Positions 34,901 to 44,631 of a stretch of 64,000 bases of DNA are shown here, piece by piece. The DNA lies in NCBI RefSeq assembly GCF_004339665.1, contig NZ_SMMU01000008.1, positions 99,806 to 163,805 on the forward strand, read 5' to 3'. A program made the translations under genes and the position numbers. Each line of letters begins with the position of its first letter. Positions within the stretch are counted from its first letter, which is position 1. Source of the stretch: Azotobacter chroococcum. GTDB lineage: Bacteria; Pseudomonadota; Gammaproteobacteria; Pseudomonadales; Pseudomonadaceae. Below the pieces are notes generated by a model, which ran no database searches, was not told the DNA's origin, and was given only the letters and a program-made list of their open reading frames with translations.

Positions 34901-36561
34901 CACCAGCTCCTGAACTTGGCGGGCGGGTTGTAGAGGCCGCCGGACCAGTCGACCAGTTCGGCGATGCTCTTGGCGGCGAGCAGCTCGCGGCTGGCCTCGG
35001 TGCGGCGGATGCCGAGATCCTCCGGCAGGGCGATCAGCCCTTCGCGGCGCATGCGCTCGGTATCCCTGGGGTCGTGGCGCAGGCCGATGCTGGTGACGCC
35101 GGCCACCGCGGCGATCATCGCCTGGCGCTCTTCCAGCGAACGGGCCTTGTACAGGTAGGCGATGCCTTCCTCGGTGAGCAGGTGGGTGACGTCGTCGCCG
35201 TAGATCATCACCGGCGCCAGCGGCATGCCGACCTTCTTCGCCACGTCCACCGCATCGAGCCGCTCGACGAAGGTGGGTTTGCCGCCCTCCTGGTAGGTCT
35301 CGACCATCTGCACCACCAGCTTCTTGCCGCGCTCGAGCAGGGTCACCGGCTCGGTCATGTCCAGCCATGCCGGGGTGGCGTGGCGGCGGCCGCGCGGGTC
35401 GTGGCCCATGTTCGGCGCGCCGCCGAAGCCGGCCAGGCGGCCGCGGGTGACGGTGGAGGAATGGCCGTCGCCATCCACCTGCAAGGTCGCGCCGATGAAC
35501 AGGTCGACCGCGTACTGGCCGGCCAGCTGGCAGAGCATGCGGTTGGAGCGCAAGGAGCCGTCGCGGCCGGTGAAGAACACGTCCGGGCGCGCCGCCACGT
35601 AGTTCTCCATGCCCAGCTCGGTGCCGAAGCAGTGCACGCTCTCGACCCAGCCGGTCTCGATCGCCGGGATCAGGGTCGGGTGCGGGTTGAGGGTCCAGTT
35701 GCGGCAGATCTTGCCCTTGAGCCCCAGGCGCTCGCCGTAGGTGGGCAGGATCAGCTCGATGGCCGCGGTGTTGAAGCCGATGCCGTGGTTGAGCGACTGG
35801 ACCTTGTGCCTCTCGTAGATGCCGCGGATCGCCATCATCGCCATCAGCACGTGCACCGGCTTGATGTGGCGCGGGTCGCGGGTGAACAGCGGCTCGATGT
35901 AGAACGGCTTGTCGGCCACCACCACGAAGTCGACCCAGGAGGCCGGGATGTCCACGCGCGGCAGATCGCGCGGATCGTCGACGATCTCGTTGACCTGGAC
36001 GATGACGATGCCGTCGGCGAAGGCGGTCGGCTCGACCAGCGCCGGGGTGTCCTCGGTGCTCGGCCCGCTGTAGATGTTGCCCTCGCGGTCGGCCATGAAG
36101 CCGGCGACCAGCGCGACGTTGGGGATCAGGTCCACCACCAGGCGCGAATACAGCTCGATATAGGTATGGATGGCGCCGACTTCGAGCAGACCGTCCTCCA
36201 GCAGTTGGCCGATGCGCAGGCTCTGCGGGCCGGCGAAGGAGAAGTCGAGCTTGCGGGCGATGCCGCGCTCGAACAGGTCGAGGTGCTCGGCGCGACTGAC
36301 GCTGGGCATGATCATGTGCAGATCGTGCAGTCTGCCGGGATCGGCCCTGGCCAGCGAGCGGGACAGGAAGTCCGCCTGCTTCTGGTTGTTGCCTTCCAGG
36401 ACCACGCGATCGCCGGGGGCGATCAGCGCTTCCAGGGCGGCAACGATCCGGTCGCTCGGCAGGACCACGCCATCGGCGAGGCCTCGCACCTGGTCGAGCC
36501 GGCGCTGCTTCTCGCTGCGCCGGCTCGACCACTGCGGCGGGGGGGAAATTGTTGTTGTCAT
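34900..36561 (-). CDS. mdcA: MdcA, malonate decarboxylase alpha subunit (acetyl-S-ACP:malonate ACP transferase)
   Basis: The 553-residue CoA-transferase-fold protein exchanges acetate for malonate on MdcC. Segments include [52 protein letters not shown] and [19 protein letters not shown], all characteristic of MdcA. It is the first gene of mdcABCDEGH-madLM. A dyad about 80 bases upstream is a candidate MdcR site. Confidence 0.95.
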   Translation of the reverse strand: MTTTISPPPQWSSRRSEKQRRLDQVRGLADGVVLPSDRIVAALEALIAPGDRVVLEGNNQKQADFLSRSLARADPGRLHDLHMIMPSVSRAEHLDLFERGIARKLDFSFAGPQSLRIGQLLEDGLLEVGAIHTYIELYSRLVVDLIPNVALVAGFMADREGNIYSGPSTEDTPALVEPTAFADGIVIVQVNEIVDDPRDLPRVDIPASWVDFVVVADKPFYIEPLFTRDPRHIKPVHVLMAMMAIRGIYERHKVQSLNHGIGFNTAAIELILPTYGERLGLKGKICRNWTLNPHPTLIPAIETGWVESVHCFGTELGMENYVAARPDVFFTGRDGSLRSNRMLCQLAGQYAVDLFIGATLQVDGDGHSSTVTRGRLAGFGGAPNMGHDPRGRRHATPAWLDMTEPVTLLERGKKLVVQMVETYQEGGKPTFVERLDAVDVAKKVGMPLAPVMIYGDDVTHLLTEEGIAYLYKARSLEERQAMIAAVAGVTSIGLRHDPRDTERMRREGLIALPEDLGIRRTEASRELLAAKSIAELVDWSGGLYNPPAKFRSW

Positions 36562-36638
36562 GGCTACTCCACGGGTTCCGCTGTCGTGGCCTCACGGTAG
36601 GCGGCAGCCGGGGTAGCGTTCAATCAAGCTGGGCGGAC

Positions 36639-36663
36639 GATCGTTACTCTGAAGTTAACGATC
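36639..36663. promoter_or_regulatory. Candidate MdcR operator upstream of mdcA
   Basis: GATCGTTA at 36639-36646 and TAACGATC at 36656-36663 form a perfect 8-bp inverted repeat with a 9-base spacer and contain the LysR T-N11-A pattern. It lies 78 bases upstream of the mdcA start in the gap shared with folM, the right place for LysR activation of the malonate operon. Confidence 0.55.
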
Positions 36664-36860
36664 CGCAAGAATTTCTCCTTTGCAAGACCTGGATCGCACC
36701 GTCATACCTTGGTCTGTGCCGGGGGGTGGGTACGGTTGTACAAAGAGGGACACTGCTATAAGTTCCTCGGCAGGTTCGGTGGCGCGGCGTCCCTACTACT
36801 GGTCAGGTACCCGGATGCTGCGCCGCTGGACCCACTTCCCCGGCTGTGCGAGTCCCCCCC

Positions 36861-37571
36861 ATGAGTGCATCCCCGGCCCCCATCCTGATCACCGGCGCCA
36901 GCCAGCGCATCGGCCTGTACTGCGCCGAGCGCCTGCTCGACGCGGGCCAGCCGGTGATCGCGACCTTCCGCCGCGAACGCCCGGGCCTGGAACGGCTGCG
37001 CGAGCGCGGCGCGCCGACCCTGCACGCGGACTTCGCCGACGAGGCCGGCATCCTCGCCTTCATCGAGCGGCTCAAGGCGCACACCGACCGCCTGCGCGCC
37101 ATCGTGCACAACGCCTCGGAGTGGCTGGGCGAGGCGCCCGGCACGGAGGCGCAGACCTTCCAGCGGCTGTTCAGCGTACACATGCTGGCGCCCTACCTGA
37201 TCAACCTGCACTGCGCCGAGCTGCTGGAGCACTCGAGCCCGGCGGACATCGTGCACATCGGCGACGACGTGACGCGCAAGGGCAGCGACCGGCACATCGC
37301 CTACAGCGCCAGCAAGGCCGGCCTGGACAACCTCACCCTGTCCTTCGCCGCGCGCCTGGCGCCGCGCATCAAGGTCAACGGCATCGCCCCGGCGCTGATC
37401 CTCTTCAAGCCGGAGGACGACGCCGACTACCGCGCCAGGACCCTGGCCAAGTCCGCCCTCGGCATCGAGCCCGGCGCCGAGGCGGTCTACCTCGGCCTGC
37501 GCTATCTGTTGGACAATCCCTACGTCACCGGCACCACGCTGACGGTCAATGGCGGCCGTCACCTCAAGTGA
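36861..37571 (+). CDS. folM: FolM, dihydromonapterin reductase (short-chain dehydrogenase)
   Basis: The 236-residue protein is a short-chain dehydrogenase/reductase: [16 protein letters not shown] (NADPH site, residues 8-23), HNASEW, catalytic YSASKAG (about 151-157), and [13 protein letters not shown] at the end. The Arg after the glycine motif and linkage to folX fit FolM, which makes tetrahydromonapterin, the cofactor of phenylalanine hydroxylase in pseudomonads. The start at 36861 keeps the family N-terminus, although no strong ribosome site precedes it. Confidence 0.88.
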   Translation: MSASPAPILITGASQRIGLYCAERLLDAGQPVIATFRRERPGLERLRERGAPTLHADFADEAGILAFIERLKAHTDRLRAIVHNASEWLGEAPGTEAQTFQRLFSVHMLAPYLINLHCAELLEHSSPADIVHIGDDVTRKGSDRHIAYSASKAGLDNLTLSFAARLAPRIKVNGIAPALILFKPEDDADYRARTLAKSALGIEPGAEAVYLGLRYLLDNPYVTGTTLTVNGGRHLK

Positions 37572-37612
37572 GTGCCGCCCCACTTCCGCAACCGACAGGA
37601 TGGAGCAAGGCT

Positions 37613-37990
37613 ATGCCGCGACTGGAGCCAGGCATGGCGCGGATCCGGGTCAAGGACCTGCGTCTGCGCACCTACATCGGCATCAAGGAGGAGGAAATCC
37701 TCAACAAGCAGGACGTGCTGATCAACCTCACCGTGCTCTACCCCGCCGTGGGCGCGGTGCGCGACAACGTCATCGACCAGGCGCTGAACTACCGCACCCT
37801 GACCAAGGCGATCATCCGCCACGTCGAGGAGAACCGCTTCGCCCTGCTCGAGCGCCTGACCCAGGAGATCCTCGACCTGGTGATGGGCTACCCGAGCGTG
37901 CGCTATGCCGAGGTGGAGGTGGACAAGCCCCACGCCCTGCGCTTCGCCGAGTCGGTGTCGATCACCCTCGCCGCCCGCCGCGAAGGCTGA
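37613..37990 (+). CDS. folX: FolX, dihydroneopterin triphosphate 2'-epimerase
   Basis: The 125-residue protein is of the FolB/FolX fold: [28 protein letters not shown], and [12 protein letters not shown]. FolX epimerises dihydroneopterin triphosphate to dihydromonapterin triphosphate. It lies 41 bases after folM and both act in monapterin synthesis. A folE copy, which often sits with these genes in Pseudomonas, is absent here. Confidence 0.88.
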   Translation: MPRLEPGMARIRVKDLRLRTYIGIKEEEILNKQDVLINLTVLYPAVGAVRDNVIDQALNYRTLTKAIIRHVEENRFALLERLTQEILDLVMGYPSVRYAEVEVDKPHALRFAESVSITLAARREG

Positions 37991-38104
37991 CTCCGGCCCG
38001 CCCGGGCACGCTGGTGACGGCCGCCGGCAGCGCGCTATGATCGCGCCCGGCGGCCGCCTCGCCGGCCGTCTACTCTACCGACGACTGTCAGCCGGGGAAC
38101 CACG

Positions 38105-38398
38105 ATGACCGAAGAACAACGCATCGAACTCGAAGCCGCCGCCTTCCGCCGCCTGGTCCAGCATCTGCGCAGCCGGCCGGACGTGCAGAACATCGACCTG
38201 ATGAACCTCGCCGGCTTCTGTCGCAACTGCATGTGGAAATGGCTGAAGGCCGCCGCCGACGACCTGTCCATCGACCTCAGCGTCGAAGAGGCGCGCGAGG
38301 AGATCTACGGCATGCCGTACGACGAGTGGAAAGGCAAATACCAGAAAGAGGCCAGCCCCGAGCAGGTGGCGGCCTTCGAGAAGAGCAGCAAGAAATGA
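38105..38398 (+). CDS. DUF1244 family protein
   Basis: The 97-residue protein matches the DUF1244 family by NIDLMNLAGFCRNCMWKWLK and the acidic EEAREEIYGMPYDEWK tail. The CRNC pair is the family hallmark and may bind a metal or be redox-active. No function is established. It overlaps the next gene by 4 bases, and the two are usually neighbours in gammaproteobacteria. Confidence 0.85.
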   Translation: MTEEQRIELEAAAFRRLVQHLRSRPDVQNIDLMNLAGFCRNCMWKWLKAAADDLSIDLSVEEAREEIYGMPYDEWKGKYQKEASPEQVAAFEKSSKK

Positions 38399-38736
38399 CC
38401 GATCTGAACGACTTCCGTGCCCGCCTGCGCAGCGGGGAGCACGCTTTCGCCGACACCCTGGCCTTCATTGCCGCACACTACGACTACCGGCCGAGCGCCT
38501 TCGCCAACGGTTCGGTGGAGAACGCCGCCGGGCAGAACGAGGGCTCCTGCAAGACCCTGGGCCTGGCGCTGCTCGAGGACCTGAACGACGAGGAGGCCCT
38601 GCTGGCCTTCGGCGAGCACTACCGCGCCGTGCTGGCCGACCCCGCCGGCAGCGACCATGGCAACATCCGCGCACTCATGAAAAGCGGCCTGGCCGGCGTG
38701 CGCTTCGAAAGCCAACCGCTCGGCCGCAAGGGCTGA
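38395..38736 (+). CDS. HopJ-family protein
   Basis: The 113-residue protein belongs to the HopJ family, named for a Pseudomonas syringae type III effector but found widely in non-pathogens. Motifs are IAAHYDYRPSAFANG and AAGQNEGSCKTLGLALLE. It is translated from an ATG overlapping the DUF1244 stop. A housekeeping role is more likely than secretion here, since no type III genes are near. Confidence 0.85.
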   Translation: MTDLNDFRARLRSGEHAFADTLAFIAAHYDYRPSAFANGSVENAAGQNEGSCKTLGLALLEDLNDEEALLAFGEHYRAVLADPAGSDHGNIRALMKSGLAGVRFESQPLGRKG

Positions 38737-38753
38737 GCCGGACCGGACGGGAA

Positions 38754-38773
38754 CCGGGGGCGAACGCCCCCGG
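38754..38773. terminator. Hairpin between hopJ-like and triheme peroxidase genes
   Basis: CCGGGGGCG at 38754-38762 and CGCCCCCGG at 38765-38773 form a tight 9-bp inverted repeat between convergent genes. It has no T run on either strand. Confidence 0.5.
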
Positions 38774-38784
38774 AAACCGCCGGG

Positions 38785-40179
38785 TTACTGCAGGGTCTTG
38801 CCCTGATACTGGCCGTTGAGGGTGTTGAGGAAGGCGACGATCTTGCCGACCTCGTCCTTGGACAACTTCACGCCGACCTGATACTCCGCCATCTTGTCGA
38901 CCGCCTCTTCCAGGGTCCTGGCGCTGGCGTCGTGGAAATAGGGTGCGGTCAGCGCGACGTTGCGCAGGGTCGGCACCTTGAAGCGGTGCATGTCCTTCGG
39001 GTCCTGGGTCACGTTGTAGCGCCCGTGGTCCACCTCGCTGACATTGCCGCGGTCGGCGAAATAATCCTTCTTCACCCCCATCAGCTCGAAGGACTGGCCG
39101 CCCATCGCCTCGCCCACGTGGCAGGTCGCGCACTTGGCTTCCTTGAACAGCGCGTAGCCTTCCTGCTCCACGCGGCTCAGCGCGTCGCTCTGGCCCTTGA
39201 GGAACAGGTCGAAGCGGCTGTTCGGCGTGACCAGGGTCTTCTCGAACTCGGCGATGGCGTCGGTGATGTTCTTCGCGGTGATGCCGTCCGGGTAGAGGGC
39301 GGCGAACTCGGCGCTCAGCGGCGCGTCCTGCGCCAGTTTGCCGACGATCTGCTGCCAGGAGGTCGAGGCCATCTCCAGCGGGTTCATCGGCGGGCCGCCG
39401 GCCTGCTCCTGCAGATCGGCGGCGCGGCCGTCCCAGAACTGGTGCACGTTGAAGGCGGAGTTGAACACCGTCGGCGCGTTGATCGGACCCTTCGAGCCGC
39501 CCACTCCGACGGATACGTCCAGACGGTCGACCCCGCCCTTGTCCAGGGCGTGGCAGCTGGCGCAGGAGACGGTATCGTCGCCGGACAACCGGGTGTCGTG
39601 GTAGAGCTTGTCGCCCAGCTCGACCTTGGCCGGGTTCACCGGGAAGCTGGTGGTGATCGGCTGCACCGCCTCATGCCTGAAGGCGTCGGCGACCACGCCG
39701 GCCGGCTGCCGCTTCAGGCGCTCGGCCTTCACCCAGTCGAGCAGCACGCCCTTCTCCGCGTCGGACAGCCGGGAGCGCCAGTGCATGCTCAGGTAGAGGT
39801 TCGGCGGCATGGCGCCGTCCTCCATCACCGACTCGATCTTGGCCAGGTCCACTTCCGACACCGGCTTGCCCTGCTGCACGTTGGCCAGCAGCGACTCGAT
39901 GTTGAACTGGCGCTGGGCCATTTCGATGTCCTTTTCCATCAGTTGCCTGGCGACCGGCAGGCTGGCGTAGAACGGCAGTTCGCTGCTGTTGGTGTGGCAG
40001 TACTGGCAGCCGTTGCCGTTCAGCACCTCGAAGGCCTGGGTCGTCAGGTTGTCCAGGCCTTTCAGCTCGGCGCTGGCCAGGTGCTGGCGGCTGATGCGGT
40101 CGTCGAAGCGATCGACGATGAAGACGGTGGCCAGGTAGCCGGCGACGCAGGCACCGACGACAAGGGGTAGCTTTTTCAC
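38785..40179 (-). CDS. Triheme cytochrome c peroxidase (YhjA/CcpA-MauG family)
   Basis: The start is a GTG at 40179 with AAGG 7 bases before it. The 464-residue protein has an N-terminal anchor or uncleaved signal (residues 4-22), an extra heme domain with CQYCH (58-62), and the two-heme CcpA/MauG core with CASCH (206-210) and CATCH (about 355). This is the plan of E. coli YhjA, which uses the extra heme to take electrons from quinol and reduces hydrogen peroxide in the periplasm. It stands alone. No FNR-like site was found upstream by eye, though such genes are often oxygen-regulated. Confidence 0.88.
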   Translation of the reverse strand: MKKLPLVVGACVAGYLATVFIVDRFDDRISRQHLASAELKGLDNLTTQAFEVLNGNGCQYCHTNSSELPFYASLPVARQLMEKDIEMAQRQFNIESLLANVQQGKPVSEVDLAKIESVMEDGAMPPNLYLSMHWRSRLSDAEKGVLLDWVKAERLKRQPAGVVADAFRHEAVQPITTSFPVNPAKVELGDKLYHDTRLSGDDTVSCASCHALDKGGVDRLDVSVGVGGSKGPINAPTVFNSAFNVHQFWDGRAADLQEQAGGPPMNPLEMASTSWQQIVGKLAQDAPLSAEFAALYPDGITAKNITDAIAEFEKTLVTPNSRFDLFLKGQSDALSRVEQEGYALFKEAKCATCHVGEAMGGQSFELMGVKKDYFADRGNVSEVDHGRYNVTQDPKDMHRFKVPTLRNVALTAPYFHDASARTLEEAVDKMAEYQVGVKLSKDEVGKIVAFLNTLNGQYQGKTLQ

Positions 40180-40781
40180 GGGTCATCCTTATCCAAGGGG
40201 TTGGTAATCGGGGCAAAGCCGACGGCGGGTCGGCCGGGAAGCTCAAGGCTTCGACCGTCGACTGAAGCACAAATCAGATGAACGGAACCTTAACGCTCCT
40301 GCCCCTGGCAAAGGAAATGCCTAAAGCCAATACTATTCATAGACAGAAGCTATTTTCTGTATGGATAAGTGCTTTATGCACTATCGAAGCAGACGACCAA
40401 GGGCAACAGTCATTCAGCTGGAACTCAGGGAGGGGAAACACCGTGACGCCACCGCCTTGGCGTACGGCGCTGCCGGCATGTCGGGGCGGAGTGGAATAAA
40501 ACGGCCCGGGCGGCGTACGCTGCAACAACCCGCCGCCAGGCCTGAAAGGGAGAAGAAAAGGGGGCCACCCAGTCAAGGGGAAGACTTCAAGGAGAGCGGC
40601 GGCCCCTGCAACCGTCGAGTCGTTCTCAAATTCGATGCTTGAAAGTTACCTGTGGAATCCGGCTCACGGAAATTTTCAAAATCAATCTGGTCCATAGGCC
40701 AGCTCTATCAGCCCCCGGCAGCGCTTTTCCTGTCCCGGCAAAGCCGGTAAGGTCGGCGCGAATTTGCCTCCGGAGACCCCC
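40180..40781. other. 600-base intergenic region, peroxidase to cysZ
   Basis: No gene supported on either strand. A small inverted repeat AGTGC-TTTAT-GCACT lies near 40370. The peroxidase promoter should be close to 40200-40300 and the cysZ promoter close to 40650-40750. A purine-rich stretch at 40545-40600 has no recognised RNA fold; a riboswitch was considered and not supported. Confidence 0.35.
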
Positions 40782-41531
40782 ATGCCCCCGTCCGTCCTGT
40801 CTGGCCCGCACTATCTGGGCAAAGGCCTGAAACTGGTCCTGAGCCCCGGACTGCGTCTGTTCGTCCTGCTGCCGCTGACTGTCAACCTGCTGCTCTTCGC
40901 CGCCCTGGTCGGCCTGGCGGTACGCCAGTTCGAGCTCTGGGTCGACGCCCTCATGCCCAGCCTGCCGCAGTGGCTGGCCTTCCTCGACTACCTGCTGTGG
41001 CCGCTGTTCGTCGGACTGGTGGTGCTGATGGTGTTCTTCACCTTCACCCTGCTGGCCAACGTCATCGCCGCGCCCTTCAACGGCTTCCTGGCGGAAAAGG
41101 TGGAGGTGGTGGTGCGCGGCGAGGACCACTTCCCGCCCTTCCACTGGCGCGAGCTGCTCGACATGGCGCCGCGCACCTTCAGCCGCGAGTGGCGCAAGCT
41201 GACCTATCTGCTGCCGCGCGCGCTGTTTCTGCTGGTGCTCTCCTTCATCCCGGTGCTCAACCTGCTCGCCCCGCCGCTCTGGCTGCTGTTCGGCGTGTGG
41301 ATGATGGCCGTGCAGTACATCGACTACCCGGCCGACAACAACAAGCTGTCCTGGGACGACATGCTCGCCTGGCTGCGCGCGCGCCGCTGGCAGAGCCTGA
41401 GCTTCGGCGGCATCACCTACGCCGCGCTGCTGGTGCCGGGGCTGAACCTGCTGATCATGCCCGCCGCGGTGGCCGGCGCCACGCTGTTCTGGGTGCGCGA
41501 GGGCGGCCTGCCGGTCCATTCGCCGCGCTGA
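40782..41531 (+). CDS. cysZ: CysZ, sulfate transport membrane protein (EI24 family)
   Basis: The ATG at 40782 (GGAG upstream) gives a 249-residue membrane protein with the CysZ/EI24 pattern: [19 protein letters not shown] at the N-terminus, [32 protein letters not shown], and DYPADNN near 185-191. CysZ imports sulfate for cysteine synthesis. It stands alone in the plus direction. Confidence 0.9.
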   Translation: MPPSVLSGPHYLGKGLKLVLSPGLRLFVLLPLTVNLLLFAALVGLAVRQFELWVDALMPSLPQWLAFLDYLLWPLFVGLVVLMVFFTFTLLANVIAAPFNGFLAEKVEVVVRGEDHFPPFHWRELLDMAPRTFSREWRKLTYLLPRALFLLVLSFIPVLNLLAPPLWLLFGVWMMAVQYIDYPADNNKLSWDDMLAWLRARRWQSLSFGGITYAALLVPGLNLLIMPAAVAGATLFWVREGGLPVHSPR

Positions 41532-41582
41532 CGGCGCCCGGGTCCGGCGCTGAAGCGGGGAGCCGCGGGCGTCTCTCCGAGC

Positions 41583-41876
41583 TCAATCGAGGAGTTCGGC
41601 ATCGCTCCAGCGCCAGCGGAGCAGCGCCAGGGCCTGGGTGCGACTCATGCAGGGACCGATCAGGAAAAACCGGTAACCGGACACCGCAACGGGCCAGACC
41701 TTGCGCCGGGGATGCTCCCCGGCAGCGTTCAGGAATTCGACGAGCAGGCCCTGCTGCGCCCGCAGCGCGGCCAGCAGATCGGGAGGCGCGATATCGTCTG
41801 CCTCCAGACGGTCGCCGCTCACTCTCAGGGCGATGCCTTCGTCCCTGGCCCATCGAATGATCTCGATGACATTCAT
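41583..41876 (-). CDS. Small protein with a TubC N-terminal docking-like domain
   Basis: From the ATG at 41876 the product has 97 residues. The first 50 (IIRWARDEGIALRVSGDRLE, then PDLLAALRAQQGLLVEFL) match the TubC_N docking domain that starts NRPS and hybrid PKS proteins. The rest (YRFFLIGPCMSRTQALALLRWRW) is unlike a synthetase. No NRPS or PKS gene is near. The open frame extends upstream to 42161, but this extra part runs into a MITE-like repeat. It may be a remnant or a stand-alone adaptor; similar small proteins occur in Pseudomonadaceae. Confidence 0.65.
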   Translation of the reverse strand: MNVIEIIRWARDEGIALRVSGDRLEADDIAPPDLLAALRAQQGLLVEFLNAAGEHPRRKVWPVAVSGYRFFLIGPCMSRTQALALLRWRWSDAELLD

Positions 41877-42007
41877 GCGGGAGCGATTGCTGGCGGGATG
41901 GTCAACCGGCGTGGCGGTTCGAATGGCGGAGAGACGGCGAAGCGGAGAAACGGAAATGGACATGGATGGCGCGTGCCTTTGCAGGATCGGAAACTCAGGA
42001 GTTTCAG

Positions 42008-42166
42008 GGATCTGTCGACGTTCTGGCGTGCGCCGCGTTGTCGCGCCCCCGAAGGGACGGGGCCCGTCCGTCTCTCCCTGGTCGTCTGGAATGACCAGAC
42101 CTCCCTCGCTCCCTCTGTAGCAGGCGGGCCAGCGTCGCAGCCTCCTCCAGAACGTCGACAACCCCC
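42008..42166. mobile_element. Degenerate MITE-like element (short copy)
   Basis: The ends carry a perfect 13-bp inverted repeat (GTCGACGTTCTGG at 42014-42026, complement at 42147-42159) with weaker outer G-rich bases. The interior shares GGACGGGGCCCGT and GGAATGACCA with the longer copy at 51776-52044. It is about 110 bases shorter, so it is an internally deleted relative. It lies between the TubC_N-like gene and the glycosyltransferase gene. Confidence 0.7.
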
Positions 42167-42332
42167 AGTGAAGTCGACCTGCTAGTGTAACCCCATAAGG
42201 AGGGCAACGGGTGTCGGCCCGTCCTTCTCTGCAGCCAGACTGACGGACGAGCGGTGCGCCGCGTCTCGGCCTGTCACCGGAACGTCAAGCGCTCGTCATC
42301 GGTCTGACACATCATCGTCCGAGACTGATGCC

Positions 42333-43511
42333 ATGACTACCGCCCTGCACATCGCTCTGATCAGCGAAACCTTCCCCCCCGAGGTCAATGGCGTCGCCAA
42401 TACCCTGGGCCGGCTGTGCGCCGGGCTGCGCGCCCGCGGCCATCGCGTGCAGGTGGTGCGTCCCCGGCAGAACGCCGACCGGGGCCGGCGCAGCGACGAG
42501 CAGCTGCTGCTGACCCGCGGCTGGCCGCTGCCCGGCTACCCGGGGCTGCAGTGGGGCCAGTCGGCCACCGGCAAGCTGCTGCACCGCTGGAAGCGCGAAC
42601 GCCCGGACGTGATCTACATCGCCACCGAAGGCCCGCTGGGCCTGTCCGCCCTGCGCTGCGCGCGACGCCTGGGCATTCCGGTGGTCAGCGGCTTCCATAC
42701 CAACTTCCAGCAGTACAGCGGCCATTACGGCTTCGGCCTGCTGAGCCGCCTGCTGACCCGCTACCTGCGCTGGTTCCACAATCACTCGCAGCTGACCCTG
42801 GTGCCCAGCGCCAGCCAGCGCATGGAGCTGACCCGGCGCGGTTTCGAGCGGCTGGAGCTTCTCTCGCGCGGCGTCGACAGCCGGCTGTTCCAGCCCGCCC
42901 GGCGTTCCGCCAGCCTGCGCGCCACCTGGGGCGCGGGCGACGACGACCTGGTCGTGCTGCACGTCGGGCGGCTGGCGCCGGAGAAGAACCTCGGCCTGCT
43001 CGGCAGCAGCTTCCGCAACCTGCAGGCGGCCCATCCGCAGCGCCGGCTGAAGCTGGTGGTGGTCGGCGACGGTCCGCTGCGCGCCAGCCTCGAGCAGCAG
43101 TGGCCGGAAGCCCATTTCTGCGGCATGCAGCTGGGCGAGGAACTGGCCACCCACTACGCCTCGGGCGACCTGTTCCTGTTTCCCAGCCTGTCGGAAACCT
43201 TCGGCAATGTGGTGCTGGAGGCGCTGGCCTCCGGGCTCGGCGTGGTCGCCTACGACCAGGCGGCCGCCGCCCAGCACATCCGCCATGGCCACAACGGCGC
43301 ACTGGCCGAACCGGGCGACGAGCAGGGCTTCAACGAGGCGGCGAGCTGGCTGCTGGAAGACGAGGAGAACCTGCGCCGGGTGCGCCTCAACGCCCGCCAG
43401 CACGCCAGCCACCAGGGCTGGGAGGCCATCATCCAGCAGTTCGAGGATTACCTGCGCAGCGCCCTGCACAACCCCGCCGAACTCGCCGCCGGCCGCCCCA
43501 GCGTCGGCTGA
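42333..43511 (+). CDS. GT4-family glycosyltransferase
   Basis: The 392-residue protein has the GT-B fold: ETFPPEVNGVANTLGRL at the start (acceptor domain), GFHTNFQQYSGHY, and a donor domain with HVGRLAPEKNLGLL, VVGDGPLR, and FPSLSETFGNVVLEALASG (the EX7E motif). This start is typical of mannosyl/glucosyltransferases acting on glycolipids such as MgtA/PimB-like enzymes. No polysaccharide cluster is adjacent, so a lipid glycosylation role under phosphate limitation is one possibility; the substrate is not determined. Confidence 0.88.
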   Translation: MTTALHIALISETFPPEVNGVANTLGRLCAGLRARGHRVQVVRPRQNADRGRRSDEQLLLTRGWPLPGYPGLQWGQSATGKLLHRWKRERPDVIYIATEGPLGLSALRCARRLGIPVVSGFHTNFQQYSGHYGFGLLSRLLTRYLRWFHNHSQLTLVPSASQRMELTRRGFERLELLSRGVDSRLFQPARRSASLRATWGAGDDDLVVLHVGRLAPEKNLGLLGSSFRNLQAAHPQRRLKLVVVGDGPLRASLEQQWPEAHFCGMQLGEELATHYASGDLFLFPSLSETFGNVVLEALASGLGVVAYDQAAAAQHIRHGHNGALAEPGDEQGFNEAASWLLEDEENLRRVRLNARQHASHQGWEAIIQQFEDYLRSALHNPAELAAGRPSVG

Positions 43512-43518
43512 GAAGGCG

Positions 43519-44631
43519 TCAGCCGCCGGCGGCCGCGGCTGCGCGCTCGCGCAGATAGGCGAGCACCGCCGCCTGATCGCCGGCGAAGACGATGCGCCCG
43601 GCCTTGCTCTCGCGCTGGTAGGCGTACATCGGGTCGTAGTATTCGCGCAGCAGGCCGACGATCCACTCGCGGTGCAGTTCGACGCCACGCCCTTCGCCCT
43701 GCTCGGCGAGCGCCTGGGCCATGATTGCCGCCAGCCGCTGGTAGCGCTCGCCGCCGAGCCTTTTGACGATGTTCGCCAGGCTCTGGGTGAGACGCGCGGC
43801 GAAGGCGGCGAAGCCGGCTTCCGGGCCTTCGACGGCGACGAACTCGGCGCACAGGTTGATCACGTAGTCGCGCAGGATGCGCTCGACGCGCCCCTCGAAG
43901 CTGTCCTCCAGCCAGACCAGCGGGTACTGCTGCATGCCCTGGTGGAGTTCCAGCGGCAGCGAGCAGCTGCCGACCAGGCGGCTCTCGTCCTCCAGCACGA
44001 ACTGGCCGATGCCGGCCGCACGCTTTATCAGGATGTCGACGGCCAGGCGGTTCTCGAAATCGATCTGCGCCGGCTGCGGCGTGGCGCGCTTGCCGAAGCT
44101 GGAGCCGCGGTGATTGGCGTGGCCCTCCAGGTCCAGGCTGTTGCCGAGGGCGGCGATCACCTCGGTCTTGCCGGTGCCGGTGAGGCCGCCGACCAGCAGG
44201 AACCCGCACTGCTCGGTGGCCTGGCGGGTGGTGTCGAGGAGGAAGTTGCGCATCGCCTTGTAGCCGCCGATCACCCGCGGGTAGTCGATGCCGGCTTCGG
44301 TCTTCAGCCACTGCTGGACGATCTGCGAGCGCAGGCCGCCGCGGAAGCAGTACAGGTAGCCCTCGGGATGGGCGCGGGCGAAGTCCGCCCAGGCCTGGAT
44401 GCGCTGCTCCTTGGTCTTGCCGGACACCAGCCGGTGGCCGAGCTCGATGGCCGCCTGCTGGCCGTGCTGCTTGTAGCAGGTGCCGACCTTCTGCCGCTCG
44501 CTGTCGGTCATCAGCGGCAGGTTGAGCACGCCGGGAAAGGCGCCGCAGGCGAATTCCACCGGGGCGCGGGTATCCATCATGGGGACTGCATTCAGGAAAA
44601 GCTGGCGGTAGTCGGCGGTATCGGCGCGCAT
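43519..44631 (-). CDS. mnmH: MnmH (SelU), tRNA 2-selenouridine synthase
   Basis: MnmH replaces sulfur by selenium in 2-thiouridine at the tRNA wobble position using selenophosphate. The 370-residue protein has a rhodanese domain (about 1-130, active Cys in YCFRGGLRS near residue 96) and a P-loop domain ([11 protein letters not shown] near 149-159). The ATG at 44631 overlaps the selD stop by 4 bases, so the selenium donor and its user are co-translated. Confidence 0.93.
   Translation of the reverse strand: MRADTADYRQLFLNAVPMMDTRAPVEFACGAFPGVLNLPLMTDSERQKVGTCYKQHGQQAAIELGHRLVSGKTKEQRIQAWADFARAHPEGYLYCFRGGLRSQIVQQWLKTEAGIDYPRVIGGYKAMRNFLLDTTRQATEQCGFLLVGGLTGTGKTEVIAALGNSLDLEGHANHRGSSFGKRATPQPAQIDFENRLAVDILIKRAAGIGQFVLEDESRLVGSCSLPLELHQGMQQYPLVWLEDSFEGRVERILRDYVINLCAEFVAVEGPEAGFAAFAARLTQSLANIVKRLGGERYQRLAAIMAQALAEQGEGRGVELHREWIVGLLREYYDPMYAYQRESKAGRIVFAGDQAAVLAYLRERAAAAAGG

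Noticed and set aside
40500..40650. Cobalamin-type riboswitch before cysZ
   Set aside because: CCCCTGCAACCGTC is vaguely like the B12 box region, but the remaining conserved blocks are missing and cysZ is not a usual target.
41877..42161. N-terminal extension of the TubC_N-like ORF
   Set aside because: It runs into the MITE-like repeat and has no resemblance to the family; the ATG at 41876 begins the recognisable domain.
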